This document shows positions 1 through 11,086 of a stretch of 21,372 nucleotides of DNA, one piece after another (positions within the stretch are counted from its first letter, which is position 1; each line of letters opens with the position of its first letter). The position numbers were made by a program, and so were the translations under genes. The notes under the pieces were generated by a model that had not been told where the DNA came from, ran no database searches, and saw only the letters and a list, made by a program, of their open reading frames with translations. The stretch is from Chloromonas sp. AAM2 (Eukaryota; Chlorophyta; Chlorophyceae; Chlamydomonadales; Chlamydomonadaceae). The DNA is taken from positions 10,331 to 31,702 of the forward strand of contig QAXH01005880.1 of NCBI GenBank assembly GCA_004335635.1, given 5' to 3'.

Positions 1-116
1 AAGGGTCTGCCTTGCTGCTGAACCCGTGCAAGGGTCTGCCTTGCTGCTGAACCCGTGCAAGGGTCTGCCTTGCTGCTGAACCTGTGCAAGGGTCTGCCTT
101 GCCGCTGAACCCGTGC
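1..116. repeat. Tandem minisatellite, four 29-bp units
   Basis: Four head-to-tail copies of a 29-bp unit that begins AAGGGTCTGCC and ends CCCGTGC. The copies differ by single C/T changes in the third and fourth units. The array starts at the window edge, so it may be longer. There are no unique spacers between units, so it is a plain minisatellite. It probably lies in an intron of the gene whose first visible exon begins at 577. Confidence 0.95.
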
Positions 117-280
117 AAGCACATCTTCATCATGTGAAACTCTCTCTTCTTTACATGGAGTAGTCCCAATGGCTATCCAGGGACTTGCTGGCATGCATAA
201 GATGCAGTTGCTGGTTGTGGAAGAGCAGCATGGCCCGTTTTGCCCTGAGTTCTGCCAGCCATTTGCAAGATAATATAGTT

Positions 281-425
281 AACAGCTTCATCAGAAGAGC
301 TACTGATCAGAAGAGCTACTGCTACTGGAGTAATAGCTTCATCAGAAGAGCTATTATTTGCAAGATCAGAAGAGTTATTATTTGCAAGATGCTAAGTTAA
401 CAGCTTCATCAGAAGAGCTACTGCT
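281..425. repeat. Diverged direct repeats, 19-bp core
   Basis: The 19-base core AGCTTCATCAGAAGAGCTA occurs at 284-302, 334-352 and 402-420. Partial copies (TCAGAAGAG) lie between them, and a TTATTTGCAAGAT block appears at 354-366 and 378-390. The blocks look like an old, partly scrambled tandem array. Short frames across it are low-complexity and are not credible genes. Apart from this block and the 29-bp array, I see nothing in 1-576 that matches the upstream HEAT-repeat part of Vac14. Confidence 0.85.
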
Positions 426-576
426 GTGGATTAGGACCTAAGCGCAAAGTACTACTGACCTGAGTGTTGCAGTTTCTGATATCATACTCACAGCCAACCG
501 GCACTAGCTCTTTCAGCTTGTGTGGTGGTGTGGTGTGGCAAGTGCAAGACGTGTATGCTTGCTGCCCGTTGCGCAG

Positions 577-3500
577 GGGGTGCGGGCAGTGCCTGGGGCG
601 GCCCGGGGGACGCCAGCCGCCTGGAGGCGCTCAGATGGGTGGAGCTGCTCTTAACAAGGGCACGCGGTCAGGTGGACGGGCAGGGCGGTCAATTGGCCAA
701 CCGAGCACACACTGAGAACAGGGACCCGACAGGCCGTAGGATGAACGGGCAACAAACATAGACTGACCACACACACAGACCAGGAACCCAACCTTGAATG
801 AGCGGCAGGTCAATTACTTACGAGTGGTTACTACAGCAGGGCCCAGGCACGTGTGCATGTGAATCACAGGGCAGTACCACGAGTCGGGTCAAGACATGGT
901 GGCTCACTGACTCCTCCATCACTTCTTGTTCATGCAGGTGTTGGAGGCACTCCCAGCTCTCCTGCCAGCGCTCCTGGACGCTTTGACATCCCAGGTTTGT
1001 GCCAAAAACTCACACAGTGGCCTTGTTTGAGTGATGTTACTGTGTGCGGCATGCATGCATCTGTGCGGCATGCATGCATCTGTGCGGCATGCATGCATCT
1101 GTGCGGCATGCATGCATCTGTGCAGCTCTCGCCCTCTCTTGCAAACACAGATCCTGTAGTTGATGTGTTGTGCTGTGTAGAGACCGGCTATCTTTCTTCC
1201 TACCCTGTGCTGCCATGACGTGGCGCCTTGCCTGATGTTCTGTACTACGTACGGGCTGTGTAGAAGCTGAGGTTTGCACTATTAATCTTGTCCAACGTTT
1301 TCCTGCTTGGCCCATCCTGTCTGATTCTTCATCGCAGTCTCACGCTGTGGCCAATGGCGCCCTGGGCGTGTTCGCTGCCGTGGCGCGGTGCGAGGGGCAG
1401 TTCCGGCGCACGCTGGCCGCGCTCCTGTCGCGCTTCAGAGGGCAGGCAGGCGTGCTGCTGCTGCAGGTGCGGTGACCACACAAGCCAATCAGCAGGCCAG
1501 AGAGAGCACTTGTTTGCTGCTCTCAAACCAAACAGTCCTCGGGCTCGTGCATCTGCTGGCTTGTCGCTGTCCAGCAAAATGCTTATTGGCCGTGCGTGTA
1601 TGCTGTGTTTGTGCCTTGCACCGAACAATTGCGCAGCTGCCAGCTTGCCGCCATCCAGCAGAATGCCTGTGGATGGTGTTTTGTGTCCCACACCCCATAA
1701 GAGTGCTGTGCTTGTGCCTGTGCAGCGGGGCGGAGCGCGGGTGATCCGGCGGCTGTGCGGGGCGCTGGGCGCGGAGCCCGTGTTCATCGAGTTGGCGCTG
1801 GAGCTGGAGGAGGAGAAGGACCTGGCGTTCGCAGCAACATTAGTACAGGTACGCTGCACACACATTTCTGGTCTTGTATCCAGAAAACCTTACTATCTTA
1901 TGATCCTCTGTTCTATATGTGGAACGATACAGATTGAAGAAGTCACTCCTTCACACTGTGCTCGTTGGCGTCAGGCTGTCAGTTCAAGCTGATCCACACA
2001 GCATGTACCAATGTCCCTGCTGATGCTGAGCAGGTCAGGCTGCACACTTGAGTCGACTTTTGTTGACCTGGCAATGCAGCCCCTGACCTTCACATGGTTA
2101 TGGGTACTGAACCTCGCTAACCTGATTCTGCTCCCTTCACACTGTGTGATGCAGGCGTTGAACCTGATCCTGTTGACGAGCCCCGAGGTGCGTGACTTGA
2201 GGGAGGCGCTGTCAGGGGCCGGCAACCCGCACAGCCGGGCGGCCGCTGGCCCCGCGGGGCCCACGTCCGGGGCGGCGCTGTTTGCCGCGCTGTACCCCTG
2301 CTGGGCGCACTCAGTGGGAGCACTGCTCAGCCTGTGCTTCCTCACACAGGTAACGCACAGGGCGCAAGGGAGCTGGGCCAGGCTGGGGTCTTTCATTTCA
2401 CGCATGGGCCGTGCTCACGCAAATGAAGGTCGGCTTTGAAGTTTCAAGTAGGTTGCATGTGAAAGGCAATTCAAGATTGTGCTTGACGTCCCATTGCATC
2501 ACATGAAAGCCAGGTGGGTTGGGTGCCATGTGAACACAGCAGATTGCAATGAGCATATGTTGGGATGCAATGGCTCCCTAATGTGATGGCCATCTCCCAC
2601 GTCACTCGTTGCTATCGCAGGCGTACGACCATGCGTGTGAGATCATCCAGTGCTACCGATGGCTGCCCATGGGCTCTGAGGTCCTGGTGCAAGTACGGCA
2701 GGGGCAGGGCAATAGGTGCTGTGACAATGGAAGTTTAGTGGCTAACTGTGCTTGAATTTGACACCGCTTGACACCGCTGCAGCTTACCTTTGCTGTGCTG
2801 CAAGTCTCAATGCGTCTCCAAGTCAGGTTGCGGATTTGTCAGGACAGCAAGTGGTGTGGTGATTGGAAATGCCTAGAGGCAGATCGTGTTGGGATTGGGT
2901 CCTGAGCTTTGAGCTGCAGCATGGTTGCTGCATGTCTGACTCTTGATGCATTGCACTCTTAGCTTTGCTGCGGCTTTGTATGAACGCCGCTCACCATGAC
3001 CAGTGCTGCAGTCTAAGTGCCGCTATTTCACATGGGTTTGTGGGGTTTGTAGGGGCTGCCGACTCTCGCCGCGCACCTGTTGCTCCTGTACTGCCTGCCA
3101 TCAAATACACGACTACTACTGTCGCTATTGACAACTCTGCTCCACCCGTGCACGCTGCTGTCTTACAGATGGACCGTTTGGTCCAGTTGCTGGACGCTCC
3201 GTGCTTCACGCCCCTACGCCTGGCGCTGCTCCAGCCTCGCTCCTCCCAGTCGCTGCTCACGGCACTGCACAGCCTTCTCATGCTGCTGCCTCAGAGCAAC
3301 GCGTTCCGAGCGTTGTCAACACGACTGCAGGTAGGTTGTGCAGGACAGGACAGACAAGCCAGGTTCTGAAGGGGATGAAGAAACGTCAAATGCCAGTGCA
3401 CTTCAAAGTTGGCTACCGAGCCACAGCATTAGCAAGTGGGATTTGGCAGAGAATTTCCAGCAAGTTGAACCAACCGTGCACACATGCCATGTGACGCTGT

Positions 3501-4225
3501 TGAACAAGTCTGACACAAATGTCTTGAGCTTCTTGTTTGTCTGCCTTCAGGCGGTACCTATAGCAGCCCTGCTGCAGCTAGATGACAACCTTGGACAGAC
3601 ATCGGTACAGGCCGCTTGCGCCGCGACGGCCCATGCGGGGTGTGCGTCAGCAGGCAATGCGAGCGGGCTACTGGCGACCAGCCGCACCGCCCAGCCCTGG
3701 CGCCGGCCCCTGCCGCCCATGCAATGGACGGACATAGACCTCAGCGGGTTGTTACAGTTTTTTTGCGAACGGCAACAGCAACACTTTCTCATGGAGTTGG
3801 GGGAAGAACCAGGAAATGGGGACGAGCTTTTGCCGATGAATAACGGATTTCGGATATCGAACACAGCCTTGGGTGCAGGGCTGGAGCCTGGGTTGAGGGG
3901 GGAGCAGGGACTGACACCGTCACTCCGTAGCAGTGCAGGCAACTTGCAGCTGGGCGCAGGTGCTGCAGCGCAGGCGCAAACAGCCAGTGGTGTGGCGACA
4001 CAAGGGGGAGCTTTGTCGCATGCGTTTGGGTCGATGCAGGGGTTGCAACAGGCTGCAAATCCTGCTGTGCAGCCAGCAGCAGCCCGAGCAGCAGCAGCTG
4101 AGGCGGCGACAACAACAGCACCCAGGCAGCAACAGCAACAACAGCAGCCAGCTGCAGCACCACAAAACTTGCGTGCCAAATCGGCCTCAGAACAACCACT
4201 GCCCGCAGCACCTGATGAAGATTGA
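577..4225 (+). CDS. VAC14: Vac14 homologue, 5'-partial, eight exons (PIKfyve/Fab1 complex scaffold)
   Basis: Vac14 is the HEAT-repeat scaffold that holds Fab1/PIKfyve and Fig4 on endolysosomal membranes and controls PI(3,5)P2. Exons joined in phase: 577-671, 938-994, 1338-1466, 1726-1848, 2155-2349, 2621-2692, 3169-3330, 3551-4225 (stop TGA), giving about 501 residues. The joined protein follows the conserved Vac14 C-terminal half in order: RLEALRWVELLL, LPALLPALLDAL, RVIRRLC, EEEKDLAFAATLVQ, ALNLILLTSPEVRDLR, AYDHACEIIQ, MDRLVQLLDAPCFTPLRL, LHSLLMLLPQSNAFRAL, and a final helix around WTDIDLSGLLQFF. All junctions have GT donors and AG acceptors. The 5' end is missing: no upstream exon was found in 1-576. 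The last exon carries an extra Ala/Gln-rich tail of about 110 residues ending PAAPDED. Family assignment is firm. The donor after 671 (GTGGAC) is the weakest junction. Confidence 0.9.
1043..1118. repeat. 4 x 19-bp tandem repeat with ATGCATGCAT palindromes (intron)
   Basis: Four exact copies of TGTGCGGCATGCATGCATC lie back to back in the Vac14 intron between exons 938-994 and 1338-1466. Each unit contains the self-complementary core ATGCATGCAT. Frames through it give artificial periodic peptides on both strands, so it is non-coding. Confidence 0.95.
4070..4165 (+). repeat. CAG/CAA-rich low-complexity coding segment
   Basis: Interrupted runs of CAG, CAA and GCA codons in the last Vac14 exon encode an Ala-rich then Gln-rich stretch. 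Mixed CAG/CAA use suggests it has been kept as protein and is not a fresh triplet expansion. It lies beyond the conserved Vac14 core and is probably disordered. Confidence 0.85.
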
Positions 4226-5332
4226 GCACTTTACCAGGTCTGACCACTGACTTGTCGGCACATGTGCGGGAACACGTGCCCAGAGCAATGACCACTGGCC
4301 GCTGGGCCGCATGTGTGCTTGTCCGTGTGCTTGTCTCTGGTTGTGCTGTTTGATGCTACACTGTGATTCAAATCAAGGACGTTGGAATGCACGGTATCAA
4401 GGACTCTGGTTAGTGGTGTTATGAACACATCGTCGCCATGCGTTTGAATTGAATTATCCCAACGTAACTAACACGGTTTCAAAAGTACTGACTGAGCGCC
4501 ATGTCCCATGCGAAGTTCTTCTGTGTGTCCCAGCAAACCCATTCTGGAAGGACTTGAACTTCCCAGAAATCAAAACATGTCGTTTTGTATCGAAACAGGT
4601 GTGATCCGTTTCATCAGCCATTGGTTATCACGTGAAGTGGATGCACCTGATTGGACGTGTCAACCGAGTAGGCTGGGTTATGAAAGTCGGAGTTCTGCAT
4701 TCAGAATGTTTTAACATGTCGTTGTTTTAAAACCTTCCGTTGGTCATCATACCGAGAATGTATCACAAGAGGGGAGGGATTCCAACCCGTCCAAACTACA
4801 TGTGAAGAGGATTGCGACACACCAGGATAGTAATGGTGGTGCTCACTCCTCGAGGTGCTATCCTGACCGCAAACCTCGTTAGACCCAACAAGGGGCCTGA
4901 GATTGTGCATATCGTTCAATGTTCATGTCTCTCAAATGCCAGATTGTCACAACCAGGTCAAATGCCAGATTGGTCATCATACCGAGTGATGGCCAGCACA
5001 GGTGATCAGCTGACGAGCAGCTCGCAACTTGAAGAACTTGATTGAAGCCATGAAAAAGGTCTCAATGCAGCATGGATGGAGTGGCTGATGGGCTATGTGG
5101 AAGGTGGACCACACTTTAGATTTTCACAATTCCATGCTCGTGTCAGACCACTGGCATTGCAGGTTGATGATCACAGCGTGCTCGACACGACCCAGCATTG
5201 GCGCGCGTATACACCGGGTTACAAAATTATTCAACTATTCTACATGGCGTAGTGTGAACCAAGTCATCCAGGACAGGTGGTGCCACATGACCACGCGATT
5301 CACTGCAGACACAGAAGGTGTCCCAGAACTCT

Positions 5333-5375
5333 TCTGGTTCCATACATCATTCCATATCTGGTTCCATACATCATT
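5333..5375. repeat. 19-bp direct repeat, period 24
   Basis: TCTGGTTCCATACATCATT occurs twice, at 5333-5351 and 5357-5375, separated by five bases. It is a local duplication in intergenic sequence. Confidence 0.9.
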
Positions 5376-5630
5376 GATCATCCCTGGCACAGTGCTGTGC
5401 GTAGCCTAATAAACTTAACTGCTGAGGACCTTCCGTCCTTCACTCCGTTGCTTGTGTGAAACCACACCCATCCTACGCATTGCGGTCCAAGGCAAGCCGG
5501 AGAATGTTACCTGTGCTTGACGCTTTTTAAGCACAGGCGATTGAGACAGGCGGTACCCAATCTGCTGGGTATGTTGACGTGGGTCAGGCAAACCCATGTA
5601 CCTCTGGGCCTTTCTGCCCTGATGGCAAAA

Positions 5631-5674
5631 AAAAAAGAAGTTTGCCAGTTCTGGGACAGGCAAACTTCCTTTTT
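5631..5674. repeat. Inverted repeat, 16-bp arms with 12-nt loop
   Basis: Left arm 5631-5646 and right arm 5659-5674 pair over 16 positions with one mismatch at 5636. The outer half is A/T only and the inner half is AGTTTGCC/GGCAAACT. The transcribed strand would make a stable stem-loop. It sits about 370 bases before the isocitrate lyase ATG. It could be a foldback remnant, a 5' UTR or promoter structure, or chance around an A run. Confidence 0.75.
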
Positions 5675-6047
5675 GTGATTTGATTGTTTGCAAAACTGCG
5701 GCCTCAAACAGTGCGTAGCGTGATTCTGCATAAGGGTGATTGCGGATTGCAGAAGTCCATGCGTTCTGCGTTGCACCATGGCTGACATGGTGGTACTGGT
5801 GGTTAAGCAAGTGGCGATGCTGAAGCAGTCGTTGGTGTTCGAGGCCTGACATGGCGTGACTCAGAAACCGGCATGCCACGGAGGACAACTGCTTCAGAGA
5901 ACATAAAACCTTGATTTCAACCGTACACACCTGCACTGTTTACCTACAAACATACACATCAAGGTTGCTTATCTCCTTGAGCAATTCGCAGCAGCCGCTT
6001 GAACCCCGGACCGAGCGTAAGCCCCACACTCAACCTCAGACATCAAG

Positions 6048-9000
6048 ATGGACGCTGCTACGATCCCTGGCCGCTGGGACGGTGTTAAGCGCGTGTACAC
6101 ACGGGCTGATGTTGAGCGTCTGCGCGGAACCGTCAAGATTGAGCACACCTTGGCGAAGCTCGGCGCCGAGCGCCTCTGGCGCCTGCTCACATCCAACGAA
6201 TTGCCGTATGTGCACGCGCTGGGGGCCTTGACAGGAGCCCAGGCAGTGCAGTGCGTTGCCGGAGGTAGGAGCCCCGGAGCGCAGGCTTTTAGATTACGGA
6301 ATTTGTGCAGGGTGCCGGCTGACGTGGCAACCGCTTGCTTTTTGCCCTTTAGCTCACAGAGCTGAGTTGACGCTCTCACATTCAGCTCTTCTCACTCAGT
6401 AAGCTCTGTATGTGAAACTCAGTAGCAGTTGCTCCGCCGCACAAGTCCCTATCTTGCCATTCATCATCGCTTGCCGTGTTCCGGATCCGGCTGCTTTCCA
6501 AACAGGGCGTTGGCAAATCTAATTTCTCACACCACTCACCAACAATCTGGCATTGTCTACATTGTCGATGCAGGGCTGCAGGCCATCTACCTGAGTGGCT
6601 GGCAGGTGGCGGCTGATGCCAACAGTGCACTGCAGACCTACCCTGATCAGTCGGTAAGCAAACCATTATTTATTACCAACGTATCCATAATGTTGCTGAA
6701 ACCCTTTTGTAGGAACTTGAGCGGCGTGCCATAGGTTTCCCGCTTACTATGTTTGACACATACATACACGTTGTTGCTTTGCATCAGTCTTTGCCTTGTA
6801 TTTTCACCCACTGCCATGTTTTGCCATTCTCACACGCCCTGTACACATCATTTTGCTTTTCGCCTGCCTGCAGCTGTACCCTGTTGATGCTGTGCCCAAG
6901 GTCGTGCAGCGCATCAACAATGCCTTCCAGCGTATGGACCAGATCCAGCACGCCGAGGGCAAGTCCGACATCCACTGGTTTGCACCCATCGTTGCGGATG
7001 CTGAGGCTGGTGAGTCGCTGCTGTCCACATTGAAAGACAGTATTCGGAGTTGGTATGATTATTACACTGGTGACTGCTTGCCTTGGGTTGCATGCTATAC
7101 ACTAACAGCCTAATGGGGTATCACTTGCAGTGCCAGCAGAGGTTGTTTTTGCAAGCGTAATAAAAAGGCTTTCCAATCACAAGGTTTTCGTTTTGCATCA
7201 TACTGGCGTCCATTGAACGCATCTTCACACTGCATGGGATATGCAGGCGCATCAGCTCAACTAACAAAGCTGCTGGTTGTGTGCAGGCTTTGGCGGAAAC
7301 CTGAATGCGTACGAGCTGATGCGGGCGCTGATTGAGGCCGGCGCTGCCGCCGTGCACTTTGAGGACCAACTCGCATCCGCCAAGAAGTGCGGACACATGG
7401 GCGGCAAGGTGAGGTTCAACAGAACATTTCCTTGCCTAGGCGGTGTGGTGATAGCGAGCTGGTGTATGGCCAAGGTTCTCAATCTTACAGGTGTACGGCC
7501 AAGGTGTTCCTCACGGATTGTTAAGATGTGTTCTGTGTTTTTGCCTGGGTAATGCAGCAGGCGGTGAGAGAACCTTTTTGTTCTATTGCCACAATCAATG
7601 TGTTCTGTGTTGGTGCCCCAAGACTAAAACAGGTGGTTATAGAAGCCAAAGGCTGCAACCGATGTGCTGTTGTGTGCAGGTGCTGGTGCCCACGTGCGAG
7701 TTTGTTCAGAAGCTCACGGCTGCCCGTCTGGCTGCTGACGTGGCCGACGTGCCCACCCTCATCATCGCCCGCACCGATGCCCTCGGCGCATACCTGCTGA
7801 CCTCTGATGTGGACGAGCGGGACAAGCCATTCTGCACAGGTAAATTCAATCAGGGCCGTTGTTATACAAACCCTTCGCTCACCAGCAAACAACACCAACT
7901 CTTGTACGATGCACGTGCAAGCAAACAGCACCGCCAATCTATTATTATTGTGAGCGATAAGACCAAAGGGGTGTGATAAGATCAGACCGATTCGATCTGC
8001 CATTTGCATGGAAGTACACGAAGAGAACAGCCCTGCAAACCCAGTTGGAATCTGTGGGCACCCAGTAGCATAACTTGTTGCATTTACTCTTTGCGTTGTG
8101 TGCAGGCCAGCGCAGCGCTGAGGGTTTCTACTCGGTGCGCGGCGGCATTGACAGTGCCATTGCCCGTGGTCTGGCCTACGCGCCCTATGCCGACCTCGTG
8201 TGGTTTGAGGTGAGCTCAAGCCTAGGCTCCTGCCCTGCGTTACAACTCCTCCTGGCTCCTCACGGTATGCTGTTATGATGATGTGTTGGGCAGCTGCGCA
8301 CTTGGCTCTGTACTGATCCTGTATTACACAGGCCGGAGCCTCTGGCATGTGAACGCACTTATAGCACTTACAGTCGCCCTGAAGGACGAACGTACGTCAC
8401 CAAGCATTGGCAATTGAACAACGCACATCTCGTGGCAAAAACGTGTTGAATTTTGCCACGTGTGCAGACTGGGGAGCCAAACTTTGAGGAAGCCAAGAAG
8501 TTCGCCGAGGCAATGCACGAAAAGTTCCCTGGTAAGGCATGCTGTAGACGTTACTCATATTCGCGCCTTGGTTGGAAGCATGTCTGCCTAGCGAATTTGC
8601 TTTCTGCATACGTTACCAGGCAGCAGCAGTCCGTAGGAGAGCAGGGAGCAGTATAGAAATTCTACAACACGATTTGTCAGAGCTCAAGTTTAGGAGCTGT
8701 GTTTTCAGAGCAACAGGCCATACTCTACTGCAACTTCGACAACTATGATGCACAGACTTGCCACCGTGCCCTTGCAGGCAAGCTATTGGCCTACAACTGC
8801 TCGCCTTCATTCAACTGGAAGAAGCTCTTGTCTGACGCTGACATCGCGACCTTCCAGCAACGGCTGGGCGCTTTGGGCTATAAGTTCCAGTTCATCACAC
8901 TGGCAGGCTTCCACGCGCTCAACTACAGCATGTTCACACTGGCGAATGACTACGCTCGCCGAGGTGAGCGGGCCACTGTCTGCTGCTCGACTCAACCAAT

Positions 9001-9512
9001 CGTCACCCTTTCAATGCATGCATGCATACACTAGAGCTCTACACGCCTAGATGTTTGAGCTGGGGACAATGTTTTGCCAGTGCACAATGCCAGCATGTTG
9101 GTTTGCGTTGGATGTCATGTGATGATGCACATGCCTCCTGTGTCGGGCATGTTTTGCAGGCATGAGTGCTTACGCCGAGCTACAGGCCAATGAGTTTGGC
9201 CGTGAGAAGGATGGATACAAGGCAACCTTGCACCAGAAGTTCGTGGGCACTGGTTACTTTGATCTCATGTCCCAGGTACGCGCTCAGTCCTTACAGTGTC
9301 TGTCAAGTTTCTGAGAGAGTTGATGCCATGCCCCAAAGTCTCAGATTTTTGTACGACATACCTGTTGCCAGGAGCATGGCTGTGTGCATGTGACTTTACT
9401 AGAGTTGCCGCATGCTGTCTTGTCTGCACTCTGTCTGCAGGTGATTTCAGAGGGTACTTCGTCTGTCACAGCTCTGACTGGCAGCACTGAGGAGGAGCAG
9501 TTCGGCCATTAG
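6048..9512 (+). CDS. ICL1: Isocitrate lyase, complete, ten exons, 418 aa
   Basis: Isocitrate lyase (EC 4.1.3.1) splits isocitrate into glyoxylate and succinate, the first dedicated step of the glyoxylate cycle, needed for growth on acetate or stored lipid. Exons: 6048-6264, 6574-6653, 6874-7009, 7287-7408, 7680-7839, 8106-8209, 8468-8531, 8778-8963, 9160-9275, 9441-9512 (stop TAG). All junctions keep phase. Hallmarks include WDGVKRVYT near the N-terminus, [33 protein letters not shown], the signature KKCGHMGGK at residues 177-185 with catalytic Cys179, [35 protein letters not shown] near 298-308, and [17 protein letters not shown] at the end. It is the short, AceA-like form known from chlorophytes, without the long insertion of plant and fungal glyoxysomal enzymes. 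There is no N-terminal targeting extension and no SKL-type end (it ends FGH), so a cytosolic enzyme is inferred. Confidence 0.97.
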
Positions 9513-9782
9513 CTGCCGCTATTTGACTAGCTCAGGGTCTCGAGTATTTAGGGCAAGGTCTTGGATTTGACAAATCAGATGAGTTACTGACCCAACCAGC
9601 TATTGATAACAGTAGGGATGTGCTCTTCTACAGGGTGCTGCTGTATTTAACATCTCTTGGTTTTGCGTCACAACGAAGCTTTGGGTTTATGTTGGGCTCT
9701 CACGTTTGGTTTGTGACTGGTCAATCACTTGCAAAGATGGTAGTGCAGGAAGGGTGGCAGGGCTGCTTGCTTGGGTGGACAG
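9513..9782. other. Isocitrate lyase 3' flank
   Basis: This probably holds the isocitrate lyase 3' UTR. No TGTAA signal occurs here. The first two downstream are at about 10014 and 10055, inside the next open segment, so the transcript may run that far. A frame open from about 9633 to 9836 after a CTACAG shows no recognisable domain. Confidence 0.5.
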
Positions 9783-10110
9783 TATTGCTACTTCTTTGAG
9801 ACTTTGTACATTGACAAGGCCGACAGGCTGAACTCCAATGCTGGATACCTGATCGTCGTCATCGCCAAGGTGCAACTTCTTTTGTTTGCGGTCGTTGTCG
9901 TGCTTGCTAGGGTGTGAATACGTGTCTAACTTGACAATTTCTTGCTTGGTCAGAGACGTTCAACTGGCCATTTCAATGCCATTTGGTGCGGTCCAGGATG
10001 CACAGGGCACAGTATGTAATAATTTCTTCATCCTGGAAAAACATGCAAATGAGCCTGTAAACATTGTGAAGGAGTGGGCAGAGGGGAACCTGAGCGCTGC
10101 GGCAGCATGA
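9783..10110 (+). CDS. Unidentified small gene or gene remnant, two candidate exons
   Basis: Two stretches read like real protein, but I do not recognise the family. The first, about 9783-9869, opens after GGACAG and reads YCYFFETLYIDKADRLNSN, then a hydrophobic strand AGYLIVVIAK, and ends at AAG|GTGCAA. The second, from 9954 after TTGGTCAG to the stop TGA at 10108-10110, includes AISMPFGAVQDAQG, CNNFFILEKHANEPV and NIVKEWAEG with an Ala-rich end. The simple join is out of phase: the first ends in phase 0 and the second needs two bases. Splicing to the AG before GATGCACAG would be in phase but drops a good-looking segment; a GC donor two bases later is another option. No start exon was found. 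It may be a small gene with a missed exon, a decayed copy, or part of a long isocitrate lyase 3' UTR. Confidence 0.3.
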
Positions 10111-11086
10111 CCAAAATTCACGCAATCAACATTCCTTGCAGCGATATGTTAAGGCAAACAGGGAGTCGACTGAAAGAAATGTAGTGACTACGGATACAGC
10201 TCCGCAGCACATTTGAGCAAAGCAGACATGCGCAGCAAACAGTAACTGTGTATGAAAAGCGAACGTATTGTCCATCTATGAGTGGCACCAATCCACTCCT
10301 ATCTGTCTACTAGAAAAAACCTGCTGAGTGTCGGCACACCAGCTGGCTGGCAGACTGGGGCTGCCTACACAGCATGGCGTACAATTGTCCCCTATAGTTG
10401 CACGCCAAACACAAGCGTGCGGAGAGAACACTAAGGTGTGCCTGGGCTGTTCAGAATCAACGTAAATGACTTATCACGGCAATGCCAATTATTGCGGAAA
10501 TCGACTAACAAGGCTTGCCTGGCATGCTGTTACAGGCAGAATACGCGGTCACAGCCTTGGCATTCCTGGAATGAATATGGAAACAAGGTAAGATGGGTAA
10601 AAACAAAAGCACAGCTGCTCAGTCTCAGTGGAGCTCTGAACAGTAGACATGTTTGCAATGTGCGTGACCCCCAGCTCAGCCTGCCACTTCACTGCACAGT
10701 CTGCCACATACAGACACGTGTGTGAAGTTTGGTCAAGCTTCCAGTAAATCACGTTTTTCACAGTAAGCTCGATCCAAGACTAATCACTGTGTTAAGGTGA
10801 TGCTGTAGCCGTGAGGCATGCAGTGCCATCTGATTTCGTTGCACCGCCTGCCACAACCTTTGCTACAACGAGTGCCAGGTCGGTTGCATCGGCTGACTGC
10901 AGAAGAGCCCAGACGCTGCGTCAAGCCAGGTATCTACAGCAGCCATGAAGGCAATCCGTCAAGCTTCGCTTCAAATTCTTGGCAAATCCCATGCTCAGTG
11001 GACATGCGTCTGACCCAGCCCATGACAAGTTTGCTATGTGCACCATGGTCAAGCACGGCATTGCACCCGACGCCGCTGGTTGCAGC
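10111..11086. other. Intergenic region, convergent 3' ends
   Basis: Nearly 1 kb between the candidate exons ending at 10110 (+) and the stop of the minus-strand gene at 11087. It should contain two facing 3' UTRs. Frames such as 10438-10725 (+) and 10549-10761 (-) overlap each other, have mixed composition and match nothing I know. I see no repeats or RNA genes. Confidence 0.5.

Larger units (their letters stand above)
4226..6047. other. Intergenic region, Vac14 3' side to isocitrate lyase 5' side
   Basis: About 1.8 kb between the Vac14 stop and the isocitrate lyase start. It should hold the 3' UTR of one and the promoter and 5' UTR of the other; I see no convincing TATA box or TGTAA poly(A) signal. 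It contains short direct repeats: GGTCATCATACCGAG at 4742-4756 and 4972-4986, TCAAATGCCAGATTG at 4932-4946 and 4958-4972, and TCTGGTTCCATACATCATT at 5333-5351 and 5357-5375. There is also a hairpin at 5631-5674. Open frames here (for example 4508-4714, 5095-5409 and minus-strand 5415-5936) show no recognisable domain or coding bias. Confidence 0.7.

Noticed and set aside
1..116. Regular repeats resembling a CRISPR array
   Set aside because: The 29-base units abut directly with no unique spacers, and the window is a eukaryotic nuclear sequence.
1329..1865. 178-residue minus-strand open frame
   Set aside because: It is the antisense of two Vac14 exons and the intron between them; GC-rich coding DNA often leaves the opposite strand open.
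3547..4179. 210-residue minus-strand open frame with Cys and Ala runs
   Set aside because: It is the antisense of the CAG/CAA-rich last Vac14 exon; the Cys runs are the complement of Gln codon repeats.
5415..5936. 173-residue minus-strand open frame before isocitrate lyase
   Set aside because: It crosses the hairpin and A/T run (giving FFFF), starts at a non-ATG codon at 5936, and has no recognisable domain or coding bias.
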